Shown one piece after another: positions 1 to 8,740 of a stretch of 64,000 bases of DNA. Below the pieces are notes generated by a model. The model had not been told where the DNA came from, did not search any database, and worked only from the letters and a program-made list of their open reading frames with translations. The stretch comes from Magnetospirillum sp. (GTDB lineage: Bacteria; Pseudomonadota; Alphaproteobacteria; CACIAM-22H2): positions 124,001 through 188,000 of the forward strand of contig JAPZUA010000002.1 of the NCBI GenBank assembly GCA_027532905.1, read 5' to 3'. Position 1 is the first letter of the stretch, and each line of letters opens with the position of its first letter. A program made the position numbers and the translations under genes.

Positions 1-1
1 A

Positions 2-706
2 AAGCGCCTGCGCGAACCCCAAACGGCCAATGTCGTGCTTGTGAGCGCTTCGCAGGCCATCATGGCGCGCTGGCTGGTGCCGGGGCTGCCGGATTTCTGC
101 GAACGCTATCCGCAGATCGACATACGCCTTGACGTGACCGATCGCGTCGTCGATATCGCGGGCGGGGCGGCCGATATAGGCGTGCGCTGCGGCCCGGGAC
201 ATTGGTCCGGCGTTACGGCCACACGCCTGATGTCCGAAGAACTCGTCGCCGTGTGCAGCCCGCGCCTTGTCGGGGCGCGCGGGGTTATACCTTCGGCCGA
301 CTGGCTGTCGCGGCAAACTTTTATCAACGACACGTCGGTAGCGGCGTTTCCCGATTGGGCAGCCTGGCTGCGGCGCGCAGGGTTTGGCACTTCTGTCGTC
401 GCAAAGCGGCTCGACATCAATTCTTCGTCTTCTGCCATTCAGGCCGCAATTCGCGGCAGCGGCGTGGCTTTGGTTCGGCTGGGCTTGGCCGCGCCGGAAG
501 TCGAGCGCGGCATATTACTGCGTCTTTATCCGAAAATTAGCCTGCCGCTTTCCTGGGCCTATTACGTGGTGGCCGCACCCGCTGCCTTGCGCCGCCCGGA
601 GATCGCAGCGTTCCGTGCTTGGCTGATCGCGCATTGGCGCAGCCAGCGTTCGGATCCTGCGGCGGCGATCAGTAAAACGCGAGCGCGTAGTCGGCGACGG
701 GTTTGA
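2..706 (+). CDS. LysR-family regulator, substrate-binding domain (5' end outside window)
   Basis: The frame is open from the left window edge, so the winged-helix DNA-binding domain and true start lie outside. What is visible is a GcrA-unrelated, GcvA-like LysR substrate-binding domain: the 'ARWLVPGLPDF' start of the effector domain, a central 'ADIGVRCG' strand and a C-terminal 'WLIAHW' helix are typical of this family. LysR proteins bind a small effector and activate or repress an adjacent, often divergent, gene, which here is out of view. The 3' end overlaps the convergent acetyltransferase gene by 38 bp. The target and effector cannot be told from the sequence. Confidence 0.85.
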   Translation, partial: KRLREPQTANVVLVSASQAIMARWLVPGLPDFCERYPQIDIRLDVTDRVVDIAGGAADIGVRCGPGHWSGVTATRLMSEELVAVCSPRLVGARGVIPSADWLSRQTFINDTSVAAFPDWAAWLRRAGFGTSVVAKRLDINSSSSAIQAAIRGSGVALVRLGLAAPEVERGILLRLYPKISLPLSWAYYVVAAPAALRRPEIAAFRAWLIAHWRSQRSDPAAAISKTRARSRRRV

Positions 707-1511
707 AGCCGAGGGCTTGGCTGCTGCGCAAAGCAGCCACGTTGGCTTCTGCCGCAAACAGCACGGCGCGTGCGACACCCTTCGCGCGTGCGGCCAGCAA
801 AGCGCCGTGCAGCACGATGCGCCCGTAGCCGAGGCCGCGTTCCTCGGGCGGGCAATAGAGGCCGCCGACTTGCACGATCTCGGGCAAGGTCGCGTTGAAG
901 GCAGCCGTCGCCAGCGCATTGTCGCCCATGCACAGGAGATAGAGGCGGCCCGCATCGATCGCGCGGTCGATTTCGTCTTGCGCCTGCGCAAGCAAAGCCG
1001 GACTTTCCTGCGCCCCCAGCGTTTCGCACAGATAGGCGTGGCGCCACGCGGCGACCGCGTCGCGGTCTTTGAGATTGGCGGGGCGCACGCGCGCGGTGTG
1101 CGCCGTGGGCGCGGGCAGGTGTGCGAGGTCGCAGGCGAGCAGCACCTGGCGGGCGGCCACGCGCAGATGCCGGTCGGCGAAGGCGGGCAGGCGCAGCACC
1201 TCGGCGACCGCGTCGGGTGCGCCCAGCACGCCCTGGCAGCTGCGCGTCGGCCGAGCGGCGAGGGCGGCGGCGGCCAATTCGGCCGCATGGTCCGTGGGGG
1301 CGTGCAGCATTACATTGCCGTTCCAGCAGAACGCGGCCACACCCACCAGCGCGTTGCCGTCGAAAGCGCCGACATAGGTGGCTTGATAGGGCTGGTCGTT
1401 GTCGGCAAGGCCGGCGGCCGCCAAATTGGAGCGCAGGAACATCGCCGTTTCCGGCGTCTTCGCCAAAAACGCCGACAGGGTCGCTTCGTCTTCGGGAGCC
1501 AAGATGCGCAT
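669..1511 (-). CDS. GNAT-family N-acetyltransferase
   Basis: A 280-residue protein starting MRILAPEDEA. The C-terminal half carries the GNAT fold, with the acetyl-CoA-binding motif A region around 'PPEERGLGYGRIVLHGAL' (an R/Q-x-x-G-x-G/A variant) followed by 'ANVAALRSSQALGFKPV', the usual motif B. The N-terminal half looks like a degenerate second GNAT-like lobe. The start was chosen at the ATG at 1511; an upstream in-frame ATG at 1583 adds a low-complexity, unconserved stretch. It acetylates an unknown amine substrate. It lies 31 bp downstream of livM on the same strand and could be read through from the liv operon, but no functional link is evident. Confidence 0.82.
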   Translation of the reverse strand: MRILAPEDEATLSAFLAKTPETAMFLRSNLAAAGLADNDQPYQATYVGAFDGNALVGVAAFCWNGNVMLHAPTDHAAELAAAALAARPTRSCQGVLGAPDAVAEVLRLPAFADRHLRVAARQVLLACDLAHLPAPTAHTARVRPANLKDRDAVAAWRHAYLCETLGAQESPALLAQAQDEIDRAIDAGRLYLLCMGDNALATAAFNATLPEIVQVGGLYCPPEERGLGYGRIVLHGALLAARAKGVARAVLFAAEANVAALRSSQALGFKPVADYALAFY

Positions 1512-1542
1512 GCGGCCTATACTACCGCCGCAAGCACCTTCG

Positions 1543-2505
1543 CTACAGCGGCTTTTTGAGCTTGGCCGCGATCTCGCCCACAATACCGCGGCGGAAGGCG
1601 AGCACGCACACGACGAAGATCACGCCCTGTACGACCGTAACCCACGAACCCAATTCCGCCAGATAGTTCTGCATCGCGATGATGACGGCAGCCCCCACGA
1701 TGGGGCCGAACACGGTGCCGAGCCCGCCCACGAGCGTCATCAGCACGACTTCGCCCGACATGGTCCAGTGCACGTCGGACAAGGAGGCGAGCTGGAATAT
1801 CTGCGATTTGACCGCCCCTGCGAGCCCGGCAAGAGCTGCCGACATCACGAAGGCGGCGAGTTTGTATTGGTCGACGCGGTAGCCGAGCGACACGGCGCGC
1901 GGTTCGTTTTCGCGGATGGCTTTGAGCACCTGGCCGAACGGCGAATGCACGATGCGGTAGATAAGCATGAAGGCGGCGAGGAAAATCGCCGCGACGACGT
2001 AGTAGAGCACGAGGTCGTTGCGCAGATCCAAGAACCCGAACATCGTGCCGCGCGGGACCCGCTGCAGCCCGTCTTCGCCGCCCGTGAAGGGCGCTTGCAG
2101 GGCGAAGAAATACGCCATCTGCGCAAGCGCCAGCGTGATCATCGAGAAATAGATGCCCTGGCGGCGGATGGCGAGTGCGCCCACCACGAGGCCGAGTACG
2201 GCACCGCACGCCATCCCCGACAGGATCGCGAGTTCCGGCGGAAAGCCCCAGATTTTGGCGGCGTGCGCCGAAACATAGGCGGCCCAGCCGAAAAACAACG
2301 CGTGCCCGAACGACAGGAGGCCGACATAGCCGATCAGCAGATTGAAGGCGCAGGCGAACAGCGCGAAGCACAGCACCTTCATCACGAACACGGGATAGAG
2401 CAGATGCGGCAGCACGAGCAGGACGGCCACCATCGCGACGACGATCGCGCGCTGGTGCGCGGGCATGCCGGTTTCTTTGGTGTGCGGGGCGGGGGAGCCT
2501 GCCAT
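1543..2505 (-). CDS. livM: Branched-chain amino-acid ABC transporter permease LivM
   Basis: A 320-residue inner-membrane permease with about eight to ten hydrophobic segments. The family signature 'NLLIGYVGLLSFGHALFFGWAAY' region near residues 45-65 and the conserved 'IRENEPRAVSLGYRV' cytoplasmic loop (EAA-type, docks the ATPase) near residue 205 identify it as LivM. It pairs with LivH to form the channel. Its ATG shares one base with the livH stop (TGATG), so translation is coupled. A much longer open frame continues upstream, but that part is antisense-like arginine-rich sequence and overlaps livH. Confidence 0.93.
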   Translation of the reverse strand: MAGSPAPHTKETGMPAHQRAIVVAMVAVLLVLPHLLYPVFVMKVLCFALFACAFNLLIGYVGLLSFGHALFFGWAAYVSAHAAKIWGFPPELAILSGMACGAVLGLVVGALAIRRQGIYFSMITLALAQMAYFFALQAPFTGGEDGLQRVPRGTMFGFLDLRNDLVLYYVVAAIFLAAFMLIYRIVHSPFGQVLKAIRENEPRAVSLGYRVDQYKLAAFVMSAALAGLAGAVKSQIFQLASLSDVHWTMSGEVVLMTLVGGLGTVFGPIVGAAVIIAMQNYLAELGSWVTVVQGVIFVVCVLAFRRGIVGEIAAKLKKPL

Positions 2506-3392
2506 CAGCGGGCCCTCCCGAACAGACCGGCGGGTTTGATCAGCAGCACGATTACCATCACGACAAAAATCACCGTGGACGAGGCTTCCGGATAGAACAC
2601 TTTGGTGAGCCCTTCGACGATGCCGAGCCCGAAGCCCGTGAGGATGGAACCCAGGATCGAACCCATGCCGCCGATTACGACGACCGCGAACACGACGATG
2701 ATGATGTCGGCCCCCATCAAGGGACTCACCTGGTAGATGGGGGCGGCGAGCACGCCCGTGAAGGCGGCAAGGCCCACGCCGAAGCCGTAGGTCAGCATTA
2801 CCATGCGCGGCACGTTGATGCCGAAGGACTGCACGAGCGCCGGGTTCTCGGTCGCGGCGCGCAAGTACGAGCCGAGCTTGGTCTTCTCGATCACGAACCA
2901 GGTGCCGAAGCACACCACGAGCGACACGACGACGACCCAGCCGCGATAGTTGGGCATGAACATGAAGCCGAGATCGGTGCCGCCGCGCAGTTCGGCCGGG
3001 ATGCGGTAGGGCAGGCCTGTCGAGCCGAACTGGTCGCGGAACAGGCCCTGCACGATGAGGGCGATGCCGAAGGTGAGCAAGAGACCGTAAAGATGGTCGA
3101 GCTTGTAGAGATGGCGCAGCATCGTGCGCTCGATGAGGATGCCGAAGGCGCCGACGACAACGGGGGCGACGAGAAGCGCCCACCAATAGCCGAGGCCGAG
3201 CCAGTTCAGCAGCATCCAGGCGACGAAAGCGCCCATCATGTATTGGGCACCGTGCGTGAAATTGATGATGTTCAGCAGCCCGAAAATGATCGCAAGCCCA
3301 AGGCTCAGCTGCGCGTAGAACGCGCCGTTGATGAGGCCCAGCAGAAGCTGGCCGAACAGGGCTTGCGGCGGGATACCGAAAATGTCGGGCAT
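2505..3392 (-). CDS. livH: Branched-chain amino-acid ABC transporter permease LivH
   Basis: A 295-residue inner-membrane permease. The N-terminal 'GLINGAFYAQLSLGLAIIFG' helix, 'LNIINFTHGAQYMMGAF' and the loop 'AATENPALVQSFGINV' (equivalent to the 'RAcaqd...aGInv' loop of LivH) are diagnostic. It forms the transmembrane pore with LivM. It is the second gene of a livK-H-M order on the minus strand. A 65-bp gap to livK contains a hairpin that could reduce read-through so that the binding protein is made in excess. No good ribosome-binding site is visible upstream of its ATG. Confidence 0.93.
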   Translation of the reverse strand: MPDIFGIPPQALFGQLLLGLINGAFYAQLSLGLAIIFGLLNIINFTHGAQYMMGAFVAWMLLNWLGLGYWWALLVAPVVVGAFGILIERTMLRHLYKLDHLYGLLLTFGIALIVQGLFRDQFGSTGLPYRIPAELRGGTDLGFMFMPNYRGWVVVVSLVVCFGTWFVIEKTKLGSYLRAATENPALVQSFGINVPRMVMLTYGFGVGLAAFTGVLAAPIYQVSPLMGADIIIVVFAVVVIGGMGSILGSILTGFGLGIVEGLTKVFYPEASSTVIFVVMVIVLLIKPAGLFGRAR

Positions 3393-3424
3393 GAAGCGGG
3401 GGATCCGGAGGGGGAGAAAGAAGA

Positions 3425-3447
3425 GGGGGCGACCGGCGGCCGCCCCC
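3425..3447 (-). terminator. GC-rich hairpin between livK and livH (attenuating terminator)
   Basis: A perfect 7-bp stem (GGGGGCG at 3425-3431 with CGCCCCC at 3441-3447) and a 9-nt loop lie 10 bp after the livK stop. On the minus-strand transcript it is followed by a pyrimidine-rich tract (TCTTCTTTCT), not a pure U run. It is best read as a partial terminator or an mRNA-stabilising hairpin that lets livK be expressed above livHM. Confidence 0.45.
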
Positions 3448-3457
3448 CTTTAGGCGA

Positions 3458-4666
3458 TCAGCTGCCGGCGATCGGGCACTTGCCTTCGGCCAGCGGACGG
3501 AAGGCTTCGGCGGCCGGGATCGTGGCGCGTAGCTTGTAGTAATCCCACGGGCCTTTCGATTCCGACGGCTTTTTCACTTCGTAGAGATACATGTCGTGGA
3601 TCTTGCGGCCGTCGGCACGAACGGTACCCTTGCCGAACAGCGGATCGTCGGTCGGCATGGCCTTCATGCGGTCGACGGTGGCTTTGCCGTCGGCGGCCGA
3701 TTTGTTGGCCTCGACCGCCTTCAGATAGTGCGTGACCGCACTGTATACGCCCGCATGCACCATCGTGGGATGGATGCCGCGATTGGCAGCCGCCTGCCGG
3801 CGGGCAAAAGCGCGCGTGCCGTCGTTGGCGTCCCAGTAGAAGGCGTTCGTGAAGACGAGGCCTTGGGCGGCTTCGAGGCCGAGGCCGTGCACGTCGCTGA
3901 TGAAGATCAGCAGACCCGCGAGGCTCTGGCCGCGGCGCACGATGCCGAACTCACCGGCCTGCTTGATCGTGTTGATCGTGTCGCCGCCGGCATTCGCCAC
4001 GCCGATGATCTTGGCGCGGCTTGCCTGCGCCTGCAGCAGGAACGAGGAGAAGTCGCTGCCGTTGAGCGGATGGCGAACGCTGCCCACCACGCGACCGCCG
4101 AGCTTGTTGACGACGGCCGACGTGTCGGCTTCGAGCTGGTGGCCGAACGCGTAGTCGGCCGTGAGGAAGAACCACGTGTCCCCACCCTGCTGCACGATGG
4201 CTTTGCCCGTGCCGTTGGCAAGCGCCCACGTGTCGTAGGTCCAGTGCACGGTGTTGGGCGAGCATTGCTCGCCCGTCAGCGCCGAGGTGGCCGCACCCGA
4301 CACGAGGAACGCCTTGTTCTTTTCGCGCGCCACGCCGTTGACGGCGAGGGCCACGCCCGAGTTCGGCACGTCGACGATCACGTCCACGCCGTCGCGGTCG
4401 AACCATTGGCGCGCGATGTTGGAGCCGACGTCCGCACGGTTCTGGTGGTCGGCCGACACGATTTCGACGCGCATGCCCTTTGCAGCCGCGTTGAAATCTT
4501 CGATCGCCAGGCGCGCGGCTGCGACCGAGCCCGCCCCGCCGAGATCGGCGTAGAGCGAGGACATGTCCGACAGCACGCCGATCTTGACGTTGACCTGCGC
4601 TGCCGCAGGCAGCGCCAAGCTTGCCAGTGCGACCGCACCCAGCAGCATCGATTTAAGGTTTCTCAC
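3458..4666 (-). CDS. livK: Periplasmic branched-chain amino-acid-type binding protein LivK
   Basis: A 402-residue type I periplasmic binding protein (Peripla_BP_6 family). It begins with a Sec signal peptide (about 23 residues, ending ALPAAAQ) and continues 'VKIGVLSDMSSLYADLGGAG', typical of Liv/amide-type receptors. The GTG start at 4666 was chosen because a strong GGGAGG site lies 8 bp upstream and the signal peptide follows directly. It captures the substrate in the periplasm and delivers it to LivHM. The subgroup resembles receptors whose ligands range from leucine to amides and aromatic acids, so the exact substrate is uncertain. Confidence 0.92.
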   Translation of the reverse strand: MRNLKSMLLGAVALASLALPAAAQVNVKIGVLSDMSSLYADLGGAGSVAAARLAIEDFNAAAKGMRVEIVSADHQNRADVGSNIARQWFDRDGVDVIVDVPNSGVALAVNGVAREKNKAFLVSGAATSALTGEQCSPNTVHWTYDTWALANGTGKAIVQQGGDTWFFLTADYAFGHQLEADTSAVVNKLGGRVVGSVRHPLNGSDFSSFLLQAQASRAKIIGVANAGGDTINTIKQAGEFGIVRRGQSLAGLLIFISDVHGLGLEAAQGLVFTNAFYWDANDGTRAFARRQAAANRGIHPTMVHAGVYSAVTHYLKAVEANKSAADGKATVDRMKAMPTDDPLFGKGTVRADGRKIHDMYLYEVKKPSESKGPWDYYKLRATIPAAEAFRPLAEGKCPIAGS

Positions 4667-4692
4667 GTTTGTCCCTCCCGGTTTTTGGGTTT

Positions 4693-5409
4693 TCAGACGC
4701 CCAGATATTCGTGCAGCTTGTCCATGTTCGCGTCGAGATCGCGGTTGGCGAACTCGTCGACGATATGGCCGTGTTCCATCACGTAGTGCCGGTCCGCGAC
4801 GGTGGCCGCGAAGCGGAAATTCTGCTCGACCAGCAGAATGGTGAAGCCGTCTTTCTTGAGACGGCGAATGGTGGCGCCGATCTGCTGCACGATGACGGGG
4901 GCAAGCCCTTCGGTCGGCTCGTCGAGCAGCAGGAGTTTCGCACCCGTGCGCAGGATGCGGCCGATAGCGAGCATCTGCTGCTCGCCGCCCGAGAGCTTGG
5001 TGCCCTGGCTCGACAGGCGCTCGCGCAAATTCGGGAACAATTCGAAAATCGTGTCGACGCTAAGCCCGCCCGGGGCCACTTGCGGCGGCAGCATGAGATT
5101 CTCTTTGACGTCGAGCGAGGCGAAGATGCCGCGCTCTTCGGGGCAGAAGGCAAGGCCCAGGCGCGCGATCTTGTGCGACGGCATCCCGATCGTCTCGGTT
5201 CCTTCGAACGCGATCTTGCCTTTGCGGTTCGAAACGATTCCCATGATCGATTTCATGGTCGTGGTCTTGCCGGCCCCGTTGCGACCCAGCAGCGTGACCA
5301 CTTCGCCTTTGGCGATGTTGAATTTCACGCCGTGCAGGATATGGCTCTCGCCGTACCACGCGTGCAGATCGTCGACCGCAAGCATCGGCGCCACCATCGT
5401 CTCAGCCAT
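4693..5409 (-). CDS. livF: Branched-chain amino-acid ABC transporter ATPase LivF
   Basis: A 238-residue ATP-binding subunit. Walker A (GRNGAGKTT), the LivF-type 'CPEERGIFASLDVKENL', signature 'LSGGEQQML' and Walker B 'LLLLDEPTEGLAP' are all intact. It powers import through LivHM together with LivG. The start at 5409 overlaps the livG stop by 8 bp, implying coupled translation. Unusually for the classical livKHMGF order, livGF lie upstream of livK (order G-F-K-H-M), but all five genes are on one strand with short gaps and are probably one operon. Confidence 0.93.
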   Translation of the reverse strand: MAETMVAPMLAVDDLHAWYGESHILHGVKFNIAKGEVVTLLGRNGAGKTTTMKSIMGIVSNRKGKIAFEGTETIGMPSHKIARLGLAFCPEERGIFASLDVKENLMLPPQVAPGGLSVDTIFELFPNLRERLSSQGTKLSGGEQQMLAIGRILRTGAKLLLLDEPTEGLAPVIVQQIGATIRRLKKDGFTILLVEQNFRFAATVADRHYVMEHGHIVDEFANRDLDANMDKLHEYLGV

Positions 5410-6154
5410 GGCCGGCCCCCATGTAGGCCTGGACGACGTCAGGGTTCTTCGAAACCGTTTCGTAGTTGCCTTCGGCCAAAACTTCGCCGCGCGCAAGGAC
5501 GGTGATCGTGTCGGAGAGATCGGCCACGACCGAGAGATTGTGCTCGACCATCAGCACCGTGCGTCCTTGCGCCACGCGCTTGATGAGAGCGGCGATGCGG
5601 CCGACGTCTTCGTGGCCCATGCCGGCGGTGGGCTCGTCGAGCAGCATCATTTCGGGATCGAGGGCGAGCGTGGTCGCGATCTCGAGCGCGCGCTTGCGCC
5701 CGTACGGCATTTCGACGGCGATCGTGTCGGCAAATTCCGAGAGGCCGACCCAGTCGATCAATTCGCGCGCGCGGTCGTTGTACTGGTCGAGCACGCGCTC
5801 GGAGCGCCAGAAATCGAACGAGCTGCCGCGCTGGCGCTGCAGCGCCACGCGCACGTTTTCGAGCACGCTCAGATGCGGGAAGACGGCCGAAATCTGGAAC
5901 GAGCGCACGAGGCCTTGGCGCGCAATGTCGGCGGGTTTGAGACGCGTGATGTCGCGGCCGTTGTAGCGGATGACGCCGCGCGTGGGATCGAGGAATTTGG
6001 TGAGCAGGTTGAAGCAGGTGGTTTTGCCGGCCCCGTTTGGGCCGATCAGCGCATGGATCGAATTGCGCTTCACCTGCAAGGAGACGCCGTTCACGGCGAC
6101 GAAGCCGCGGAATTCCTTGGTCAAGGCTTCGGTTTCGAGAATGAAGTCTGCCAC
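5402..6154 (-). CDS. livG: Branched-chain amino-acid ABC transporter ATPase LivG
   Basis: A 250-residue ATP-binding subunit with Walker A 'GPNGAGKTTCFN', the LivG-specific insertion after 'GLVRSFQISAVFPHLSVLENV', a degenerate signature 'PYGRKRALEIATTL' (usual for LivG) and Walker B 'MMLLDEPTAGM'. The C-terminal 'VVQAYMG' tail is the standard LivG ending. It is the first gene of the liv operon and is divergent from the radical SAM gene at 6368; the intervening 213 bp must hold the operon promoter. Confidence 0.93.
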   Translation of the reverse strand: MADFILETEALTKEFRGFVAVNGVSLQVKRNSIHALIGPNGAGKTTCFNLLTKFLDPTRGVIRYNGRDITRLKPADIARQGLVRSFQISAVFPHLSVLENVRVALQRQRGSSFDFWRSERVLDQYNDRARELIDWVGLSEFADTIAVEMPYGRKRALEIATTLALDPEMMLLDEPTAGMGHEDVGRIAALIKRVAQGRTVLMVEHNLSVVADLSDTITVLARGEVLAEGNYETVSKNPDVVQAYMGAGHG

Positions 6155-6367
6155 GTGGGGGGCGTCCGTTTCCCTGTGTGTCGTCCGCGCTTGCCTGTTA
6201 TCCCGCGCGCGGTCCCATCGTGGTATCAGATGGCGGGGGCGCCATGCAATCGTGATAGACGCCTAAAAAATGGACAATCTTTCAAGCTGTAAAGAAGATT
6301 TGCGGCAAATTAATCTAATTTTAGACTTTTTGCGCTATTTGACGTTTAGACTGTCCTGATTCTTGGA
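6155..6367. promoter_or_regulatory. Divergent intergenic region, livG / radical SAM gene
   Basis: This 213-bp gap separates the divergent liv operon and the radical SAM gene. Its 6260-6365 half is clearly AT-rich compared with its surroundings, as expected for back-to-back promoters. I could not fix convincing -35/-10 pairs: a TTGACG at 6339-6344 is too close to the ATG at 6368 to serve that gene in a normal way. Confidence 0.4.
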
Positions 6368-8371
6368 ATGGCAAAGGGAAACGAGGGCATGCCGCCGCAG
6401 TTCGAGACTTGCCGCGTCGGGCTGGTTCAGATCAACAACAGCTTCTCGGGCCAGAATTATCTGCCCTATGCGGCGGGGTTGCTCGAGGCCTATGTGCGCA
6501 AATATGCGCGCGCACCCGAACGTTTCGAATTCATGTTGCCGCTCTACAAGCGCCAGCGTGTGGAAGAAGCGGTCGATGCGCTGATCGCGGCCGACGTAAT
6601 CGGTTTCTCGACCTATGTCTGGAACTTCAAATTGTCGCTGGCGATCGCCAAGCGCCTCAAGGAACGCAAGCCTTCGATCTTGATCGTGTTCGGCGGTCCG
6701 CACGTGCCCGATCGCTGCGAGCCTTTCTTGCGCGAGCATCCTTACGTCGACGTTGCGGTGAACGGCGAGGGCGAGCTTGCGTTCTTGAAGCTGCTCGAAG
6801 CCTGGCCCGCGCGCGAATGGGCCGGCATCGCCAACCTCTCCTACATCGCCGACGGCAAATTCACGGTCCAGGCCAAGGGCCCGCGCATCCGCGAATTGGC
6901 GGACGTGCCTTCGCCCTATCTCGAGGGCACGTTTGCGCCGCTGATGAAGGCCAAGACCGACGAGAACTGGATCGTGCTGTGGGAGACCAACCGCGGCTGC
7001 CCGTTCCAATGCACCTTCTGCGACTGGGGCTCGGCTACACAGGCCAAAGTGTTCCAGTTCGATTTGGCGCGTCTCGAAGCCGAGATCGCGTGGTTCGCCG
7101 AGGCCAAGATCGAGTTCATCTTCTGCTGCGACGCCAATTTCGGCATCCTCGCGCGCGACATCCAATTGGCCGAAGCCTTGGCGCGTTCGAAAGCGCAAGT
7201 GGGCTATCCCAAAGCCGTGTCGGTGCAGAACACCAAAAACGCGACGGATCGCGCGTATCTCACGCAGAAAATCCTGTCGGATGCGGGCATGAACAAGGGC
7301 GTCACGCTGTCGATGCAGTCGCTCGATCCGGGTACCCTCAAAGCCATCAAGCGCCAGAACATCGCGCTCGACACCTACGAAGAATTGCAGCGCCGCTTCA
7401 CGCGCGACCGCGTCGAAACCTATTCGGATTTGATCCTGGGCCTGCCCGGCGAGACGTTCGACAGCTGGGTCGACGGCATTGTGTGGCTGATGGACAACGG
7501 CCAGCACAACCGCATCCAATTCAACAATCTCTCGATCCTACCCAATGCCGAGATGGGCGATCCCGCCTACCAGGCCAAGTTCGGCATGCGCACGGTCGAA
7601 ACGCGCATCGTGAACATCCACGGCGCACTCGAAGTCGATCCCGACGGCATCTACGAAGTGCAGGATCTCGTCGTCGAGACCGGTGCGATGCCGGCGGCCG
7701 ATTGGCGGCGCGCGCGCAGCTACGCCTGGATGACGGCCCTTGTTCACTACAACAAGCTGCTGCAGATCCCGATCCTGGTTGCGCACGAAAAATGCGCGGT
7801 CCCCTATCGGCGCCTGCTCGACGCGTTTTTCGAGGCCGACCGCGGTCTCTACCCGACCTTCGGCGCCATCCGCGCCTTCTTCGACGATTACGCGCTGCAG
7901 ATCCAGAACGGCGAGGTCGAATACGTCTATTCGGCCGAATGGCTCGGCATCCATTGGCCGGCCGACGAATTCGTGTTCATCGACCTCGTCAAAAACGGCA
8001 AGCTCGACGCGTTCTACGAGGAGGCCGAGCGGCTGATCTTTGCGGCGATCGCGGGCAACCGCGCCCTTGTGCCGCGCGAGACGGTCGCCGATGCGCTGCG
8101 CCTCAACCGGGCCCTCGTCAAAGAACCCGGCGCGCTCGCCGACCTCGATGTGCGCCTCGCGAGCGATCTCTATCCCTATTACCGCGCGATCCTTGAAGGA
8201 CGGCGCGAGGATCTTGCGGACGAGGCGGTCGTCTACCGCATCGCGCGCTCGCAGGAAACGTGGCCGCGCTTCGAAGATTGGTGCCGCGAGGTCGTGTGGT
8301 ACGGCAACAAGAAGGGTGCTTATCTCTACGGCAACAAGGCGATGGCGCGCCATTTGGCAGGACATTTCTGA
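6368..8371 (+). CDS. B12-binding-domain radical SAM protein
   Basis: A 667-residue protein. Residues about 15-150 form a cobalamin-binding-like Rossmann domain ('ADVIGFSTYVWNF', 'IVFGGPHVP', 'VNGEGE'). The radical SAM core follows, with the iron-sulfur motif C211-x3-C215-x2-C218 ('RGCPFQCTFCDWG'), then a long C-terminal region. Such proteins use SAM cleavage and often methylcobalamin for methylations or rearrangements on lipids, hopanoids or peptides; the substrate here is unknown. The ATG at 6389 is an alternative start, with an AAAGGGA upstream. It is translationally coupled (TGATG) to the next gene. Confidence 0.85.
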   Translation: MAKGNEGMPPQFETCRVGLVQINNSFSGQNYLPYAAGLLEAYVRKYARAPERFEFMLPLYKRQRVEEAVDALIAADVIGFSTYVWNFKLSLAIAKRLKERKPSILIVFGGPHVPDRCEPFLREHPYVDVAVNGEGELAFLKLLEAWPAREWAGIANLSYIADGKFTVQAKGPRIRELADVPSPYLEGTFAPLMKAKTDENWIVLWETNRGCPFQCTFCDWGSATQAKVFQFDLARLEAEIAWFAEAKIEFIFCCDANFGILARDIQLAEALARSKAQVGYPKAVSVQNTKNATDRAYLTQKILSDAGMNKGVTLSMQSLDPGTLKAIKRQNIALDTYEELQRRFTRDRVETYSDLILGLPGETFDSWVDGIVWLMDNGQHNRIQFNNLSILPNAEMGDPAYQAKFGMRTVETRIVNIHGALEVDPDGIYEVQDLVVETGAMPAADWRRARSYAWMTALVHYNKLLQIPILVAHEKCAVPYRRLLDAFFEADRGLYPTFGAIRAFFDDYALQIQNGEVEYVYSAEWLGIHWPADEFVFIDLVKNGKLDAFYEEAERLIFAAIAGNRALVPRETVADALRLNRALVKEPGALADLDVRLASDLYPYYRAILEGRREDLADEAVVYRIARSQETWPRFEDWCREVVWYGNKKGAYLYGNKAMARHLAGHF

Positions 8372-8688
8372 TGCCGCATCTCGATCCCGAACAGGCCCTG
8401 CATCTCTTGGGCAAAGCACCCGAGGCCGAGGCCCTGCTCGATCTGCGCGGCCTCGAACTGCCCGAAGCGCTTGAAAAACTGCAGCGCCTCATCGTCGAGC
8501 CGGTCGCACCGGGGCCTACGCGCTTTGCCGTGCGCATCGATCCGCCGGTTCCGGGGGCGGGCGAAACGCTGTTCCTGCCGGTCGGTCGCTATCTGCTCGA
8601 GGCCAAACGCGCGGGCCGGATTTTCGCCTTTTCGCCGCTTGCGGAACCCGCCGGCGGTGGCTTTTTCGTCGATTTGGGTTTGGGGTGA
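8371..8688 (+). CDS. Small protein with an Smr-like N-terminal motif
   Basis: A 105-residue protein whose ATG overlaps the stop of the radical SAM gene by one base, so the two are co-translated. Residues 22-41 ('LLDLRGLELPEALEKLQRLI') resemble the first strand and helix of Smr domains (LDLHGLtxxEAL), but the rest of the domain is not recognisable. The remainder is a short beta-rich stretch. No function can be assigned; coupling suggests a partner or accessory of the radical SAM enzyme. Confidence 0.7.
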   Translation: MPHLDPEQALHLLGKAPEAEALLDLRGLELPEALEKLQRLIVEPVAPGPTRFAVRIDPPVPGAGETLFLPVGRYLLEAKRAGRIFAFSPLAEPAGGGFFVDLGLG

Positions 8689-8740
8689 GTTTGGGGAAAG
8701 TTTAACCACGGCGCATTCGGGTGTATGCTGCGCGCCGACC

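Noticed and set aside
1543-3186. Reading livM as a 547-residue protein
   Set aside because: The upstream part overlaps livH out of frame and is Arg/His-rich; livM starts at 2505 by a one-base stop-start overlap.
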